Shown here piece after piece: positions 48,416 through 57,080 of a stretch of 64,000 nucleotides of DNA. Positions within the stretch are counted from its first letter, which is position 1, and the number at the start of each line of letters is the position of its first letter. The translations under genes and the position numbers were made by a program. The stretch covers positions 1 to 64,000 of the forward strand of contig JAJTGZ010000010.1 in assembly GCA_021299385.1 (NCBI GenBank), in the 5' to 3' direction. Below the pieces are notes generated by a model. It searched no databases and was not told where the DNA came from. It saw only the letters and a program-made list of their open reading frames with translations. The stretch comes from Phycisphaeraceae bacterium. GTDB lineage: Bacteria > Planctomycetota > Phycisphaerae > Phycisphaerales > UBA1924.

Positions 48416-49519
48416 ATGCTCGCCGCGCCGATCATCGCTGCCGCCATGCTCGTCCAACCAGCCGAGGTGATCCTCGCGCAGCCGGCCCGCGCACCGATCG
48501 CGGCCCTCCCCGCCACTCCCACCTCACCCCCCCCTGATCTCAGCGCCCAGAACAAGCCCGTGCAGGACGAGATCAACCCCGCCCTTGACGAGGCCGTCAA
48601 CCGGGGCCTCGAAGCGCTGGTCAAGATGCAGAACGACGACGGCTCCTTCGGCACCGGGCGCTTCCAGCGCAACGTCGCCGTTACCAGCCTCGCTTGCCTC
48701 GCCCTCATGGCCGATGGGCACGTGCCCGGCCGCGGCAAGTATGGCAAGAACGTTGCACGCGGGCTTGAGTATGTCCTCTCCTGTGTTACCGAGACGGGCC
48801 TCATCGCCGGGGACTCCGGCAGCGGGCCGATGTACGGGCACGGCTTTGCCGCCCTCTTCCTGGGCGAGATCTACGGCATGACCCGCGGCGGGGGCGAGAC
48901 GGCCCAGGCCGACCGCGTCCACGAGGCCGTCGTCAAGGCCGTGCGCCTTATCGAACGCACGCAGAACGAAGAAGGTGGCTGGCGCTACAACCCCGTGCCC
49001 TACGACGCGGATGTTTCGGTAACGATCTGCCAAGTCATGGCCCTGCGCTCGGCACGCAACGCCGGGCTTGAGGTTTCCAAGACCGTCATCGACCGCGCCG
49101 TGGCATATATACGCGCTTGTCAGAACCCCGACGGTGGTTTCCGCTACATGCGCGACGGGGGCATCTCGGCCTGGCCCCGCTCGGCCGCGGGGGTCGCCAG
49201 CCTCTACTACGCGGGCATCTATGACGACCAGGCCGTACGCGACGGGCTGAAATACCTCCGCGCGATCTCGGCCCCTGAAAACCCGATGCGTGCAGAGGCC
49301 CACTACTGGTACGGGATGTACTACACCGCCCAGACGATGTACCTGGCCGGGGGGCAAGACTGGGCCACCTGGTGGCCACAAGGCCGCGCCGAAATGCTCC
49401 AACGCCAACGCGAGAGCGGCGAATGGACCGACCCGGGCGTAGGCTCGGCCTATGGCACCGCGATGGCGCTGATCGTCCTGCAAATGCCCAAGCGTTATCT
49501 GCCGATCTTCCAGAAATGA
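48416..49519 (+). CDS. exported prenyltransferase/squalene-oxidase-repeat protein
   Basis: 367 residues. A signal peptide is likely (APIIAAAMLVQPAEVILAQPARA). The remainder is an alpha/alpha barrel with QW-like repeats: LEALVKMQNDDGSFGTG, IERTQNEEGGWRYNPVPYDADVSV, and YIRACQNPDGGFRYM. The DxD-type catalytic acid motif of squalene-hopene cyclases (DxDD) is represented only by DADVSV, so enzymatic cyclase activity is unlikely. Such exported repeat proteins are abundant in planctomycetes, without assigned function. The stop overlaps the next start (ATGA). Confidence 0.82.
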   Translation: MLAAPIIAAAMLVQPAEVILAQPARAPIAALPATPTSPPPDLSAQNKPVQDEINPALDEAVNRGLEALVKMQNDDGSFGTGRFQRNVAVTSLACLALMADGHVPGRGKYGKNVARGLEYVLSCVTETGLIAGDSGSGPMYGHGFAALFLGEIYGMTRGGGETAQADRVHEAVVKAVRLIERTQNEEGGWRYNPVPYDADVSVTICQVMALRSARNAGLEVSKTVIDRAVAYIRACQNPDGGFRYMRDGGISAWPRSAAGVASLYYAGIYDDQAVRDGLKYLRAISAPENPMRAEAHYWYGMYYTAQTMYLAGGQDWATWWPQGRAEMLQRQRESGEWTDPGVGSAYGTAMALIVLQMPKRYLPIFQK

Positions 49520-50754
49520 AAGCGACGCTCTCAACCCCGGCCCGCCGCGCCCTGGCACTGGGCCTCATCGCCTCGCTCCCGCACTCGGGCATCGCGCAGC
49601 CGCCAACCCCGCCGCCGAAGCAACGTGGGACCCAGGCGATCGTCTACGACGCAGCCCTAAGCCCGATCCCCGGCACGCTCACGGCACTCTCGGGCCGCAC
49701 CGCCACGATCACCACCGACGGGCGCGAAACAACCATCCAGAACGCCGTCGCCGTTCTCTTCCCCCAGGCCACGCGGCCTGCGCGGGAGGGCGACGCCGCC
49801 ACGACGATCACCCTCGACCTAGCCGACGGGCAACGCTGGATCTTCCCCCTCGCGGCCGTCAAGTTTGCCGGCGAGGTGGTGCAAACGCCCACCTGCCCCG
49901 AAGGCTCACCGCTGAAACTCGACCAGGTACGCCGGGTTGTGCTCGACACAACCAGCACCGACGCGCCGATCGGCTCACCACCCCCGGCTGACACCGCCCG
50001 GCTCGGCTCGGGGGACCAGATCACCGGGTTTGTCGCCTCCATCAACACACTCGGCAAGGAGGGAGCCTTCACCGTCGCTCTCGAGCGTGCCGGCACCACC
50101 ACCACGCTGGCGCACACCACCCTGCGCACGCTCACGCTGACAACGCAACCAAGCCCACGCCAGAGCGTAACGGCATGGCTCGCCGACGGGCAACGCCTAG
50201 ACGCCTCGGCCACACTCGCGGAGGGCCAATGGAGCATCCAGCAGCACACACCCGCCGGCCCGCAGCCGCACACACTCCCGCCGGGCATGCTGGAAGGGGT
50301 CCTGCTCGCACCCGGCGAGTTCGTCCCCCTGCTCTCGCTGCCCGGGCCAACAGTCGTCGGGGCCACCGCTGGCGTTGAGCCACCGGTACGCGGGCCTGAA
50401 CGCCCCTTGGGCCTGCAGGACCTGCTGATACCCGAGCCGCAGACGCTGACGTGGACGCTTCCCCCCTCGGCCTCGCGCCTGGGCGCGATGCTGGCGCTCC
50501 GTGAAGACTGCCGGGCGTGGGGTGATTGCACGGCAACACTGACGTTCGCACGCGCGGGGCAGAGCGCCGAACTGTTCAAGGGGACGTTGACGGGTATGCA
50601 GCCCATCGCGCTCGTGGCCGTCGATATACCCCCGGGAACAACGGCGGGCACGCTGACTCTGGCGATCGACGCGGGGCGCAACGGGCCGATCCAAGACCGC
50701 GTGGTGCTCAGGGGAGGGGTGGTCAAATTATCAAATAGCCAAATGGTCAAATGA
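49516..50754 (+). CDS. exported protein of unknown function
   Basis: 412 residues. A signal peptide (ALALGLIASLPHSGIAQ) is followed by beta-rich sequence. Two similar blocks begin GTLTALSGRTATITTDGRETTIQNAVAVLF and QITGFVASINTLGKEGAFTV. A C-terminal part (LTFARAGQSAELFKGTLTG, then LTLAIDAGRNGPIQDRVVL) resembles a carbohydrate-binding or NPCBM-like sandwich. Translation is coupled to the upstream QW-repeat gene, suggesting a joint periplasmic complex. The last residues (KLSNSQMVK) are encoded by an intergenic-type repeat. Confidence 0.72.
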   Translation: MKATLSTPARRALALGLIASLPHSGIAQPPTPPPKQRGTQAIVYDAALSPIPGTLTALSGRTATITTDGRETTIQNAVAVLFPQATRPAREGDAATTITLDLADGQRWIFPLAAVKFAGEVVQTPTCPEGSPLKLDQVRRVVLDTTSTDAPIGSPPPADTARLGSGDQITGFVASINTLGKEGAFTVALERAGTTTTLAHTTLRTLTLTTQPSPRQSVTAWLADGQRLDASATLAEGQWSIQQHTPAGPQPHTLPPGMLEGVLLAPGEFVPLLSLPGPTVVGATAGVEPPVRGPERPLGLQDLLIPEPQTLTWTLPPSASRLGAMLALREDCRAWGDCTATLTFARAGQSAELFKGTLTGMQPIALVAVDIPPGTTAGTLTLAIDAGRNGPIQDRVVLRGGVVKLSNSQMVK

Positions 50755-50786
50755 CCAAATCAAGGCATTTGACCATTTGGCCATTT
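50733..50786. repeat. 'AAATGGTCAAAT' inverted repeat at a convergent gene junction
   Basis: Twenty-base arms (50733-50752 and 50767-50786) with one mismatch around a 14-base loop. It spans the stop codon of the upstream plus-strand gene and ends 18 bases from the folE2 stop. It may serve as a bidirectional terminator. The same unit occurs at 51884-52008. Confidence 0.78.
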
Positions 50787-50803
50787 GACCATTTCATCCT
50801 CAC

Positions 50804-51655
50804 TCACCGCTTGTCGCGCGTAATCCTCGCATACGCATTGTGGCTGTGGATGCTCTCGAAGTTTTCGCTGTTGATCTCGTACCAGCTCACGCGCGGCTCG
50901 TTGTCCAGCCCGATCGCCAGGTCGCGGATGATGTCCTCGACGAACTTGGGGTTCTCGTAGGCCGATTCGGTTACAAACTTCTCGTCGGGGCGTTTGAGCA
51001 CAGAATAGAGCTCGCCGGACGCGCTCTTTTCGAGGATTCCCACCAGGTCCTCGATCCACAGCGTCGCCCCCCCGGCTAGGCGCACACGCGCCTCGATCTC
51101 GCACCGCTGGTTGTGCGCGCCGAACCGGCTGATCTCCTTGCTGCACGGGCAGAGGCTCGTCGCCTGCGCCTTGACGCCCATGACTAGGTCAACCTTCCCC
51201 CCCTCGGCCGCCTCGGCGTCGCACTGGAAACCCACCTGATAGTCCATCAACCCAGGCGAGCCAGTAACCGGGGCGTGCTTGCGGATGAAGTAGGTGAACT
51301 CCGCCGAGAAGTGCGCAAACGGCGCGCTCAGCCGGCGTGCGATCGCCCGCGTCATCGACGGAATGCGCTCCGGCGAGATCGCCGGCTGCCCGTCGGCCGT
51401 CTGCTCGTTGAGCACCTCCAGGAACCGGCTCATGTGCGTCCCCTTCTGCTCAGCCGGCAGCGAGACGTACATGTTGATGGTTGCCACGGTCGTCTGCTCC
51501 CCGGCTGTCCCCGGATGCACATGGTGCGGCGCGACCTTTAGGCGGATCGGGTAGACAACATGCTTGACGCCCACCTTGTCGATGGCGACCTGACGCACAT
51601 CACGCAGCCCTTGCACATCCGGGATTATGTCGGCAGCAGAAAAAATATTTGCCAT
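50804..51655 (-). CDS. folE2: GTP cyclohydrolase FolE2 (type IB)
   Basis: 283 residues. FolE2 makes 7,8-dihydroneopterin triphosphate, the first step in folate and queuosine-type deazaguanine synthesis. Diagnostic segments are VGVKHVVYPIRL, SLCPCSKEISRFGAHNQRC and DIIRDLA near the end. The active-site Cys of CPCS is present. The ATG before ANIFSAADIIPDVQ was chosen; the frame runs 41 codons upstream without similarity. In some bacteria FolE2 is induced on zinc limitation and works with other metals, including Mn; no Zur-like box is visible in its upstream spacer. Confidence 0.94.
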   Translation of the reverse strand: MANIFSAADIIPDVQGLRDVRQVAIDKVGVKHVVYPIRLKVAPHHVHPGTAGEQTTVATINMYVSLPAEQKGTHMSRFLEVLNEQTADGQPAISPERIPSMTRAIARRLSAPFAHFSAEFTYFIRKHAPVTGSPGLMDYQVGFQCDAEAAEGGKVDLVMGVKAQATSLCPCSKEISRFGAHNQRCEIEARVRLAGGATLWIEDLVGILEKSASGELYSVLKRPDEKFVTESAYENPKFVEDIIRDLAIGLDNEPRVSWYEINSENFESIHSHNAYARITRDKR

Positions 51656-51883
51656 GGACCCCAACAATAGGGACCACCAAACCCCAGGCATACCGGGCAC
51701 ACCACCCCTCCCAAGCACTTTTCCCACACCCAACTCGGGAACAATCCCCGCTCTGGCCCCACCCCCCTCGTCGCTCATCGCTCACCACGCACCACTACTC
51801 AGGACCACCCATGCCCCGGAGGCCTTCACCGAGGGCTTCCGCATGCTCGGCCCGGGCAAAAGCATCGGCACACGCACTTGGGG
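51656..51883. other. spacer upstream of folE2
   Basis: Together with the inverted repeat that follows, this is the only gene-free stretch above 300 bases. It has an A/T-poor character and no open frame with recognisable content; its left end must hold the folE2 promoter, but no clear -35/-10 pair or metal-regulator box was found. Confidence 0.4.
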
Positions 51884-52008
51884 CGGCGGGTGTTTGGGGA
51901 GGGAATTGGCTAAATGGTCAAATTGCCAAATAGTCAAATCTTTAAGGCAAGCCATGCGCGCTGTGTCTATTTGACCATTTAGCCAATTCCCTCCCCAAAC
52001 ACCCGCCG
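51884..52008. repeat. perfect 40-base inverted repeat overlapping a gene end
   Basis: 51884-51923 and 51969-52008 are exact reverse complements, with a 45-base loop. The right arm encodes the last residues and stop (GRRVFGEGIG*) of the minus-strand membrane protein. The arms contain the AAATGGTCAAAT unit seen at 50733. A stem of this length is far beyond a normal terminator and indicates a recent inverted duplication. Confidence 0.9.
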
Positions 52009-52380
52009 TCCCAGCGTTGCAACCGCAGCCGGCGAAACCCCGGCACCTTTGCACTCGATCGCCACGCGCGCCCCGCGTGCGTACGCCGTCTGGCTGATGA
52101 GCACGCCCGCCACGGGCACGCCCGCACCCTCGGCCACCTGCTTAGCCGCACGCCACTCGCGGACAGATCGGCAGAACCGCAGACGCAAGAGCCAACCCGC
52201 CGCACGCTCGGCGTCCACCCGCATCCACCCCCACCACCCCGCCACCAGCACCACGCCCAGCACCACCAGACCGATCCCCACAAGCATCGGCCAATCACTC
52301 GGCATCGCGGCGCGCAAATCCCCCGGCCCCACCACCAGGCGCACCGCCTTCTCCGCCGTCGCTGGCTCGACGAGCATCAC
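51979..52380 (-). CDS. small membrane protein, function unknown
   Basis: 133 residues. One strong transmembrane helix (WPMLVGIGLVVLGVVLVAGWWGW, about 30-52), then a basic Arg-rich stretch (ERAAGWLLRLRFCRSVREWRA) and a hydrophobic C-terminus. Its start overlaps the stop of the HEAT-repeat gene by four bases, so the two are translated together. The C-terminal 11 codons lie inside a 40-base perfect inverted repeat. No family is recognised. Confidence 0.68.
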   Translation of the reverse strand: MMLVEPATAEKAVRLVVGPGDLRAAMPSDWPMLVGIGLVVLGVVLVAGWWGWMRVDAERAAGWLLRLRFCRSVREWRAAKQVAEGAGVPVAGVLISQTAYARGARVAIECKGAGVSPAAVATLGRRVFGEGIG

Positions 52381-54518
52381 AGCATCAACTCCTGGCCCGC
52401 GCCGACATACGCCGCTGCCTGATCTTTACCTTGCCCCCCGATCGTCGGGGCCCGCTTGCTCCAGTTCGACCGCACCTCAACATGCAGCCGGGCCGATGCC
52501 CGGCCCGCACGCAACCGTTCCAGCCCCTCGCCGGCACGCTGCTCGATCGCCGAGACCATGTCGATTATCTCCGCCGGCGCGGGCAAAGCCGGGGCAAACC
52601 GCTCGACAAGCCACAACCCGGCCACGCGGTGCATCGGCCGGGTGTCCGTGAGCATCGCCCCGAGCGTCCGCTGTCCCGCCGCCGAGAGCGTCGGCACCTT
52701 GCCGAGCATCCCCATGGTCATCAACCCCCGCGCCGCCGACCCGCGGATGCGGTGGTGCGGGTCCAAAGCATGGTCCAGCAGCACCTCGATGATCGAATCG
52801 CGTGCGGTCGGGGCCGGGCTTGCTGGAGCAGCGGACGGCTCGATATACAACCCCAAACTTGACGTTTGCCCCACGACTCCGACGGGCAAGGGCATCCGCC
52901 GGCCATGCCGGAGGATCGCGTCCAGGGCATTGGCACGCACGCGCATATCGGGCAGGCCAAGGCAGGATCGCAGGAGGGCCAGCGCCTCTGGCCCGGGCAG
53001 CAGCCCCATCGCCGTCGCCGCACCGGCCGCCTGCCGGGCCAGCACCGCGTCTGCCGACTTCTGCTTGAAGCGCTCGACGATCTTGGCCAGGTCAGCCAGC
53101 CGCCGACGTGTGCCCCCACCCGCACCCGCACCCGCACTCGCCCCGATCGATCGGCAGCGCAGCTGCCGGCCCAGCGCACGCACGCGCTCGTGCGGGCTGC
53201 GTAGGGCCAGTTCGGGCAGACGCTTTTCCCACCCGGTGGTCCCAAGTTTGTACGCCTGCACCGCCAGCACCGCATCAGCGGCAAGCCCGGCTATCCGCGG
53301 GTCTGCGTCAAAGACCAGGTCAAGCAGCGACCCCGGGCAACGCCGCTGCTCCACGGCCGTCCGCACCAGCATCAGCCGCACCGACGCCTCCGCGTCGATC
53401 AACCTGCCTGCCCACGCCCCGTCCTTGACCTGCGCATCGCCGGGCAACGCCCCGATCATGCGCACCAGCCCAGCGCGGGCTTCGCCACGCATCTCCGTGG
53501 TTTCTGCCCGCGTCGGCAGCGTGCTTGGCACGCTCTGGCCGCCCGCCCCGCGCAGCTTCCCCAGTGCTCGCGCACGCGCGGGGTTGAGCACCAACTGCCA
53601 GCGCTCCAGCACCGCGCTGTGCTGCCCCGCCGACGCCGGCTGCGCCAAACGCTCCAAACACGCCGGCGACAGGGCATCAAACTTTAACCACGACCACGCG
53701 CACGACCGCAGCTGCGGCTCGGCCCCCCGCCGGATCAACCCACGCATGACCAGTTGTGCCGGGTGCTGCTGGTCGTTCATCCAACCCATCCCAAGGAGCA
53801 GCCCACCACCGCCGACACCCCCACCGGCCGATGCTCCATCGCCCGTCCAGGGGGCCAGTTTGATGGCCGTCCGCAGCACGCCCGTGCGCCGGTGGCGATC
53901 AAACTGCTCGATCGCCCGCTCGATCGCCCCCAGTATCTTCACCCGCTCGGCCCCGCGCACCCCGGGCACCCCCGCGGCCTTGACCAGTTCCCCCAGCGCC
54001 CACTCCGCCCGCTCGCCCACACCCGCGTCGGCGTCGGAGAGCAGCCCGACGACCTCCTCGGCCGCTTCGGTCAACTGCAACCCCCCTACCAGCGTCAGCA
54101 GCGACGCCCGCACACGCGCATCGCCGTCGCCCGAGAGTTTCCCAGCAACCTCCCGCACCCGCCCACGGAACAACGCATAGACCCCCTCCCGCTGCTCAAC
54201 ACGCAGACCATCCCACGCCCCGGCCAGTGCCAGGCACGCCTCCCACGCCGCCCCACTCACCCCACGCCCACCCGCCACGCCCATCTTCCCCAACTGTGCC
54301 AGCAGCTCGTCGGCAATCCCCCCCTGCTCGCCAAGTTCCGACGCGCGCAGCGCAGCGGACAACGCCAGCAGACGCCGATCTCCCCCCAACCAACCGAGCA
54401 CACTGATCCGGCCACCCAACTCAGGCATCATCCAGAGATCGACGAGCCACGCGCAATCCCTGCACTTTCCAGTTTCCACAGGCCCACTTACCCCCTCCCC
54501 CACCCACCCCGACACCAC
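52377..54518 (-). CDS. HEAT-repeat-like protein, function unknown
   Basis: Up to 713 residues; a start at the Met-Met pair around 54428-54431 would give about 683 and is also plausible. The sequence is a chain of helical pairs of HEAT type (ARVRASLLTLVGGLQLTEAAEEVVGLL, AGVGERAEWALGELVKAAG, HRIRGSAARGLMTMGMLGKV). No signal peptide or membrane helix is evident, so it would be cytoplasmic. Coupling to the downstream membrane protein suggests a membrane-associated scaffold. Confidence 0.7.
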   Translation of the reverse strand: MVSGWVGEGVSGPVETGKCRDCAWLVDLWMMPELGGRISVLGWLGGDRRLLALSAALRASELGEQGGIADELLAQLGKMGVAGGRGVSGAAWEACLALAGAWDGLRVEQREGVYALFRGRVREVAGKLSGDGDARVRASLLTLVGGLQLTEAAEEVVGLLSDADAGVGERAEWALGELVKAAGVPGVRGAERVKILGAIERAIEQFDRHRRTGVLRTAIKLAPWTGDGASAGGGVGGGGLLLGMGWMNDQQHPAQLVMRGLIRRGAEPQLRSCAWSWLKFDALSPACLERLAQPASAGQHSAVLERWQLVLNPARARALGKLRGAGGQSVPSTLPTRAETTEMRGEARAGLVRMIGALPGDAQVKDGAWAGRLIDAEASVRLMLVRTAVEQRRCPGSLLDLVFDADPRIAGLAADAVLAVQAYKLGTTGWEKRLPELALRSPHERVRALGRQLRCRSIGASAGAGAGGGTRRRLADLAKIVERFKQKSADAVLARQAAGAATAMGLLPGPEALALLRSCLGLPDMRVRANALDAILRHGRRMPLPVGVVGQTSSLGLYIEPSAAPASPAPTARDSIIEVLLDHALDPHHRIRGSAARGLMTMGMLGKVPTLSAAGQRTLGAMLTDTRPMHRVAGLWLVERFAPALPAPAEIIDMVSAIEQRAGEGLERLRAGRASARLHVEVRSNWSKRAPTIGGQGKDQAAAYVGAGQELML

Positions 54519-54754
54519 CAGTTGTGCACCCCAACTGACAGACCCCCATTAGGTAGAAAAAATATCTCTGGCTTCTGTGTAGATTGTGTTGTAATCTTCA
54601 GGCAGCCGAGTCTTTGTTCTGTTCGATTGTTTCAGGCTTTGTTTATCTCGTCTGGGGAACTGCAAAGACCCAAGGAAGCAACTCTATTTCTGCCGTGGCT
54701 GGTAGTTTTCCCCCGCGCAAGGCCGCGCGGGCTTGAGAAAGGAGATCTCTCCCT
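54519..54754 (+). promoter_or_regulatory. long A/T-rich leader of the DUF2617-like gene
   Basis: 236 bases rich in T-runs, unlike the rest of the window. At its 3' end is a stem CCCGCGC (54712-54718) / GCGCGGG (54725-54731), then a purine-rich Shine-Dalgarno GGAGA at 54741-54745. Stem and ribosome site are only nine bases apart, so folding could affect translation. No known riboswitch consensus is recognised. Confidence 0.45.
54712..54731 (+). promoter_or_regulatory. leader hairpin before the ribosome-binding site
   Basis: Seven perfect G-C pairs around a six-base loop, preceded by TTTTC, located nine bases upstream of the Shine-Dalgarno. Confidence 0.5.
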
Positions 54755-55321
54755 ATGCACCCGAGCACCAAACTCGCCCTGGCCGCCCCTGTGCACACGC
54801 TTTTGCTCTACCGCCGGCCGTTGCACCCGGAGTTGTTCCATGTCAAGTCGCGCAAAACCATGGCGATCCGGGGTGGGATCGAGGCCGAGGCTTGGCTGCT
54901 GCCCTTAGGGCACATGGTGCGCGTGCAGTCGGGGGGGCACTGTTTGTGTGAACTGGTCATCGACCGCGACAACGGGCTGCCGACACAGGGGGTGATCAAG
55001 GTCTACCCCACGGCCGGGGAAAACGACTACGAACTGCTGCTGGAAGATGCGACGCTTATGCACAACTCCAGCACGCAGACGGAGAACCTCTCACCGAGGC
55101 TTTACGCCTCGACGCTGATCGAGCAGCAGGCCCTGGCCGCAGAGACGCACGCCCTGCTGCACACCTGGAAACTCCCCGAGCACGCGCCGACCCCCGAGGG
55201 CACGTGCCTCTCCCTGCTCGACGTGGCCACATATGACGGCGAGCTGCACGTCAGCAGCACACACATGCACCCGGCCGGCGGGCTGGTGCTGCGGACGCAG
55301 TCGGTGATCCACCGCGTCTAA
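54755..55321 (+). CDS. DUF2617-like protein
   Basis: 188 residues, soluble. YRRPLHPELFHVKSRKTM near the N-terminus, GIEAEAWLLPLGHMVRVQSGG, and LLDVATYDGELHVSSTHMHPAGGLVLRTQS at the end match my recollection of planctomycete DUF2617 proteins. The function is unknown. It is expressed from a long A/T-rich leader and has a good Shine-Dalgarno, suggesting regulated high translation. It converges on cysS, with 14 bases between the stops. Confidence 0.65.
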   Translation: MHPSTKLALAAPVHTLLLYRRPLHPELFHVKSRKTMAIRGGIEAEAWLLPLGHMVRVQSGGHCLCELVIDRDNGLPTQGVIKVYPTAGENDYELLLEDATLMHNSSTQTENLSPRLYASTLIEQQALAAETHALLHTWKLPEHAPTPEGTCLSLLDVATYDGELHVSSTHMHPAGGLVLRTQSVIHRV

Positions 55322-55335
55322 CTCGGGCACCCGGC

Positions 55336-57006
55336 CTACTTCTTGCGCGAGACTTCGACACGCCCGCTCGGGGTGTCCTTGATCGCATAGCCCAGGGCGG
55401 CGAGTTCATCGCGGATCGTGTCGGAGGCCTTGAAGTCCTTGGCGGCGCGGGCGGCCTTGCGGGCTTGCAGCCGGCCCTCGATGGCCGGGTGCGGCTCGGT
55501 GCCTGGGGCGTACTCGGCTAGTTCTGTGCCCTGCGAGGCAAGGCGGGGGCGTTCGAGGACGCCGAGCACCTGGTCGATGAGTCGGATCGCTTCGGCGTCG
55601 TCGGCCGAGGGGGTGGCGATGGTGTTCAGCCAGGCGTTGACGGCGCCGATGGCCTTGGCGACGTTGAGGTCATCGTGCATTGCATCGGCAAAGGCCGTGA
55701 GCACGTCCTGGGCCCTTGCTTTGGGGGCGGTCGTGCCCGGCGTGGTGGCAGAGGCGATCTTGCGCCAGCGTTCGACCATCCGTGCGCTGTCGGCCAAGCC
55801 CTGCATGGTGAAGTTGGCGTTGGTGCGGTAGTGGGCGCGGATGAGTTCCAGCCTCAGCGCGGCTGGCTCGTGCCCCTGAGCAAAGAGGTCGCGCGGGGTG
55901 AAGAAGTTCCCCCGGCTTTTGCTCATCTTCTCACCCTCGACAAACAGGTGCCGGGCGTGGAACCAACTACGCGCAAATACTCCCCCTGCGGGGGTCTGGT
56001 TGAATGCGCAGCAGGATTGGGCGATCTCGCACTCGTGGTGTGGGAAGGCGTTGTCCTCACCTCCTGAGTGCAGGTCGATGAGGGCCTGGCTGCCGGGCTT
56101 GGTGAAGGAGGTCAGTGCACCCCAGGCCTGTTCAAGAGCGGGCAGGGATTCGCCGATGGGCGTGTCGGTGCGCCCGATGGCGGCGCGCCAGACGCTCATG
56201 ACCGAGCACTCGATGTGCCAGCCGGGGTACCCCCACCCCCAGGGGCTTTCCCACTTCATGATGTGCCGGGGGTCTTCTTTCCAGAGCAGGAAGTCGGCCG
56301 GGTGGCGTTTGCCGGCCTGGTCGGCGGCATTGACGCGGCCACCTTCACCCTCGCGGAGTTTGTCGAGGGTGTTGCCCGAGAGTTTGCCGTAGCCTGCGAA
56401 GCTCTGCACGCTGAAATAGACGGCACGCTGGCCCGTGCTACCAGCGACGTACGCATTGCCCCGTGCGATGAGCCTTTCGATGACGACCACCATGCCGGGG
56501 ACAAACGCGCTGGCGCGGGGCATGAGGCTCGCGTCTTTCTGCGCCTCGATGGCGACGAGGAGGCCCAACTGCCGGGCGTCTTCGAGGAAGCGTTGGGCGT
56601 AGAACCCAGCCACGGCGTAGGGGTCGGTCGCGTCGATCTGGACGTTCGCCGGGATTTTGCCCGACTTTTTTGCCTCGGCGATGCGCCGGCCTGCCAGGGC
56701 CATCTTGTCCTCACCGCCGCCGTCGGCCACGTCGTCCTCGGTCATGTGCCCGACGTCGGTGATGTTCATCACGTGCACGACGGTGCGCGGCCCCGGGCCG
56801 GTGCCCTCGAGCTGGCAGAGCGGGCTTTGTAAAAAACGCTTCAGCACGTCGGCGGCGAGGAACGAGCGGAAGTTGCCGATGTGTGCGTCGTCATAGACCG
56901 TCGGCCCGCACGAATAAAACGTGATCCTCCCCGCGTCGGCGGGTACAAACGGCTCGACCGAGCGCGTCAGCGAGTTGTAGAGTTTGAGGTGTGGGATAAG
57001 AGCCAT
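55336..57006 (-). CDS. cysS: cysteinyl-tRNA synthetase
   Basis: 556 residues, class I synthetase. HIGN signature in YDDAHIGNFRSFLAAD (the usual Cys-RS variant of HIGH) and KMSKS in EGEKMSKSRGNFFTP. Zinc ligands are Cys in TFYSCGPTVY, Cys in GWHIECSVMS, and His/Cys in FPHHECEIAQS. The C-terminal domain (LGYAIKDTPSGRVEVS) is normal. The ATG at 57006 gives the usual start; 15 further upstream codons are unlikely. Essential, housekeeping. Confidence 0.96.
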   Translation of the reverse strand: MALIPHLKLYNSLTRSVEPFVPADAGRITFYSCGPTVYDDAHIGNFRSFLAADVLKRFLQSPLCQLEGTGPGPRTVVHVMNITDVGHMTEDDVADGGGEDKMALAGRRIAEAKKSGKIPANVQIDATDPYAVAGFYAQRFLEDARQLGLLVAIEAQKDASLMPRASAFVPGMVVVIERLIARGNAYVAGSTGQRAVYFSVQSFAGYGKLSGNTLDKLREGEGGRVNAADQAGKRHPADFLLWKEDPRHIMKWESPWGWGYPGWHIECSVMSVWRAAIGRTDTPIGESLPALEQAWGALTSFTKPGSQALIDLHSGGEDNAFPHHECEIAQSCCAFNQTPAGGVFARSWFHARHLFVEGEKMSKSRGNFFTPRDLFAQGHEPAALRLELIRAHYRTNANFTMQGLADSARMVERWRKIASATTPGTTAPKARAQDVLTAFADAMHDDLNVAKAIGAVNAWLNTIATPSADDAEAIRLIDQVLGVLERPRLASQGTELAEYAPGTEPHPAIEGRLQARKAARAAKDFKASDTIRDELAALGYAIKDTPSGRVEVSRKK

Positions 57007-57080
57007 CGCCCAAGCGTAGAAGCCCATCACCCACGCCGGGTTCGCACGCACGAACGGTGCGAACTAACCTCCGGCATCTC

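Noticed and set aside
48416-49519. Squalene-hopene cyclase
   Set aside because: The repeats match but the DxDD catalytic acid motif is missing, the protein is about half the usual length and it has a signal peptide.
51656-51883. Zur box upstream of folE2
   Set aside because: No palindrome resembling a Zur site was found in the spacer; the link to zinc is from family knowledge only.
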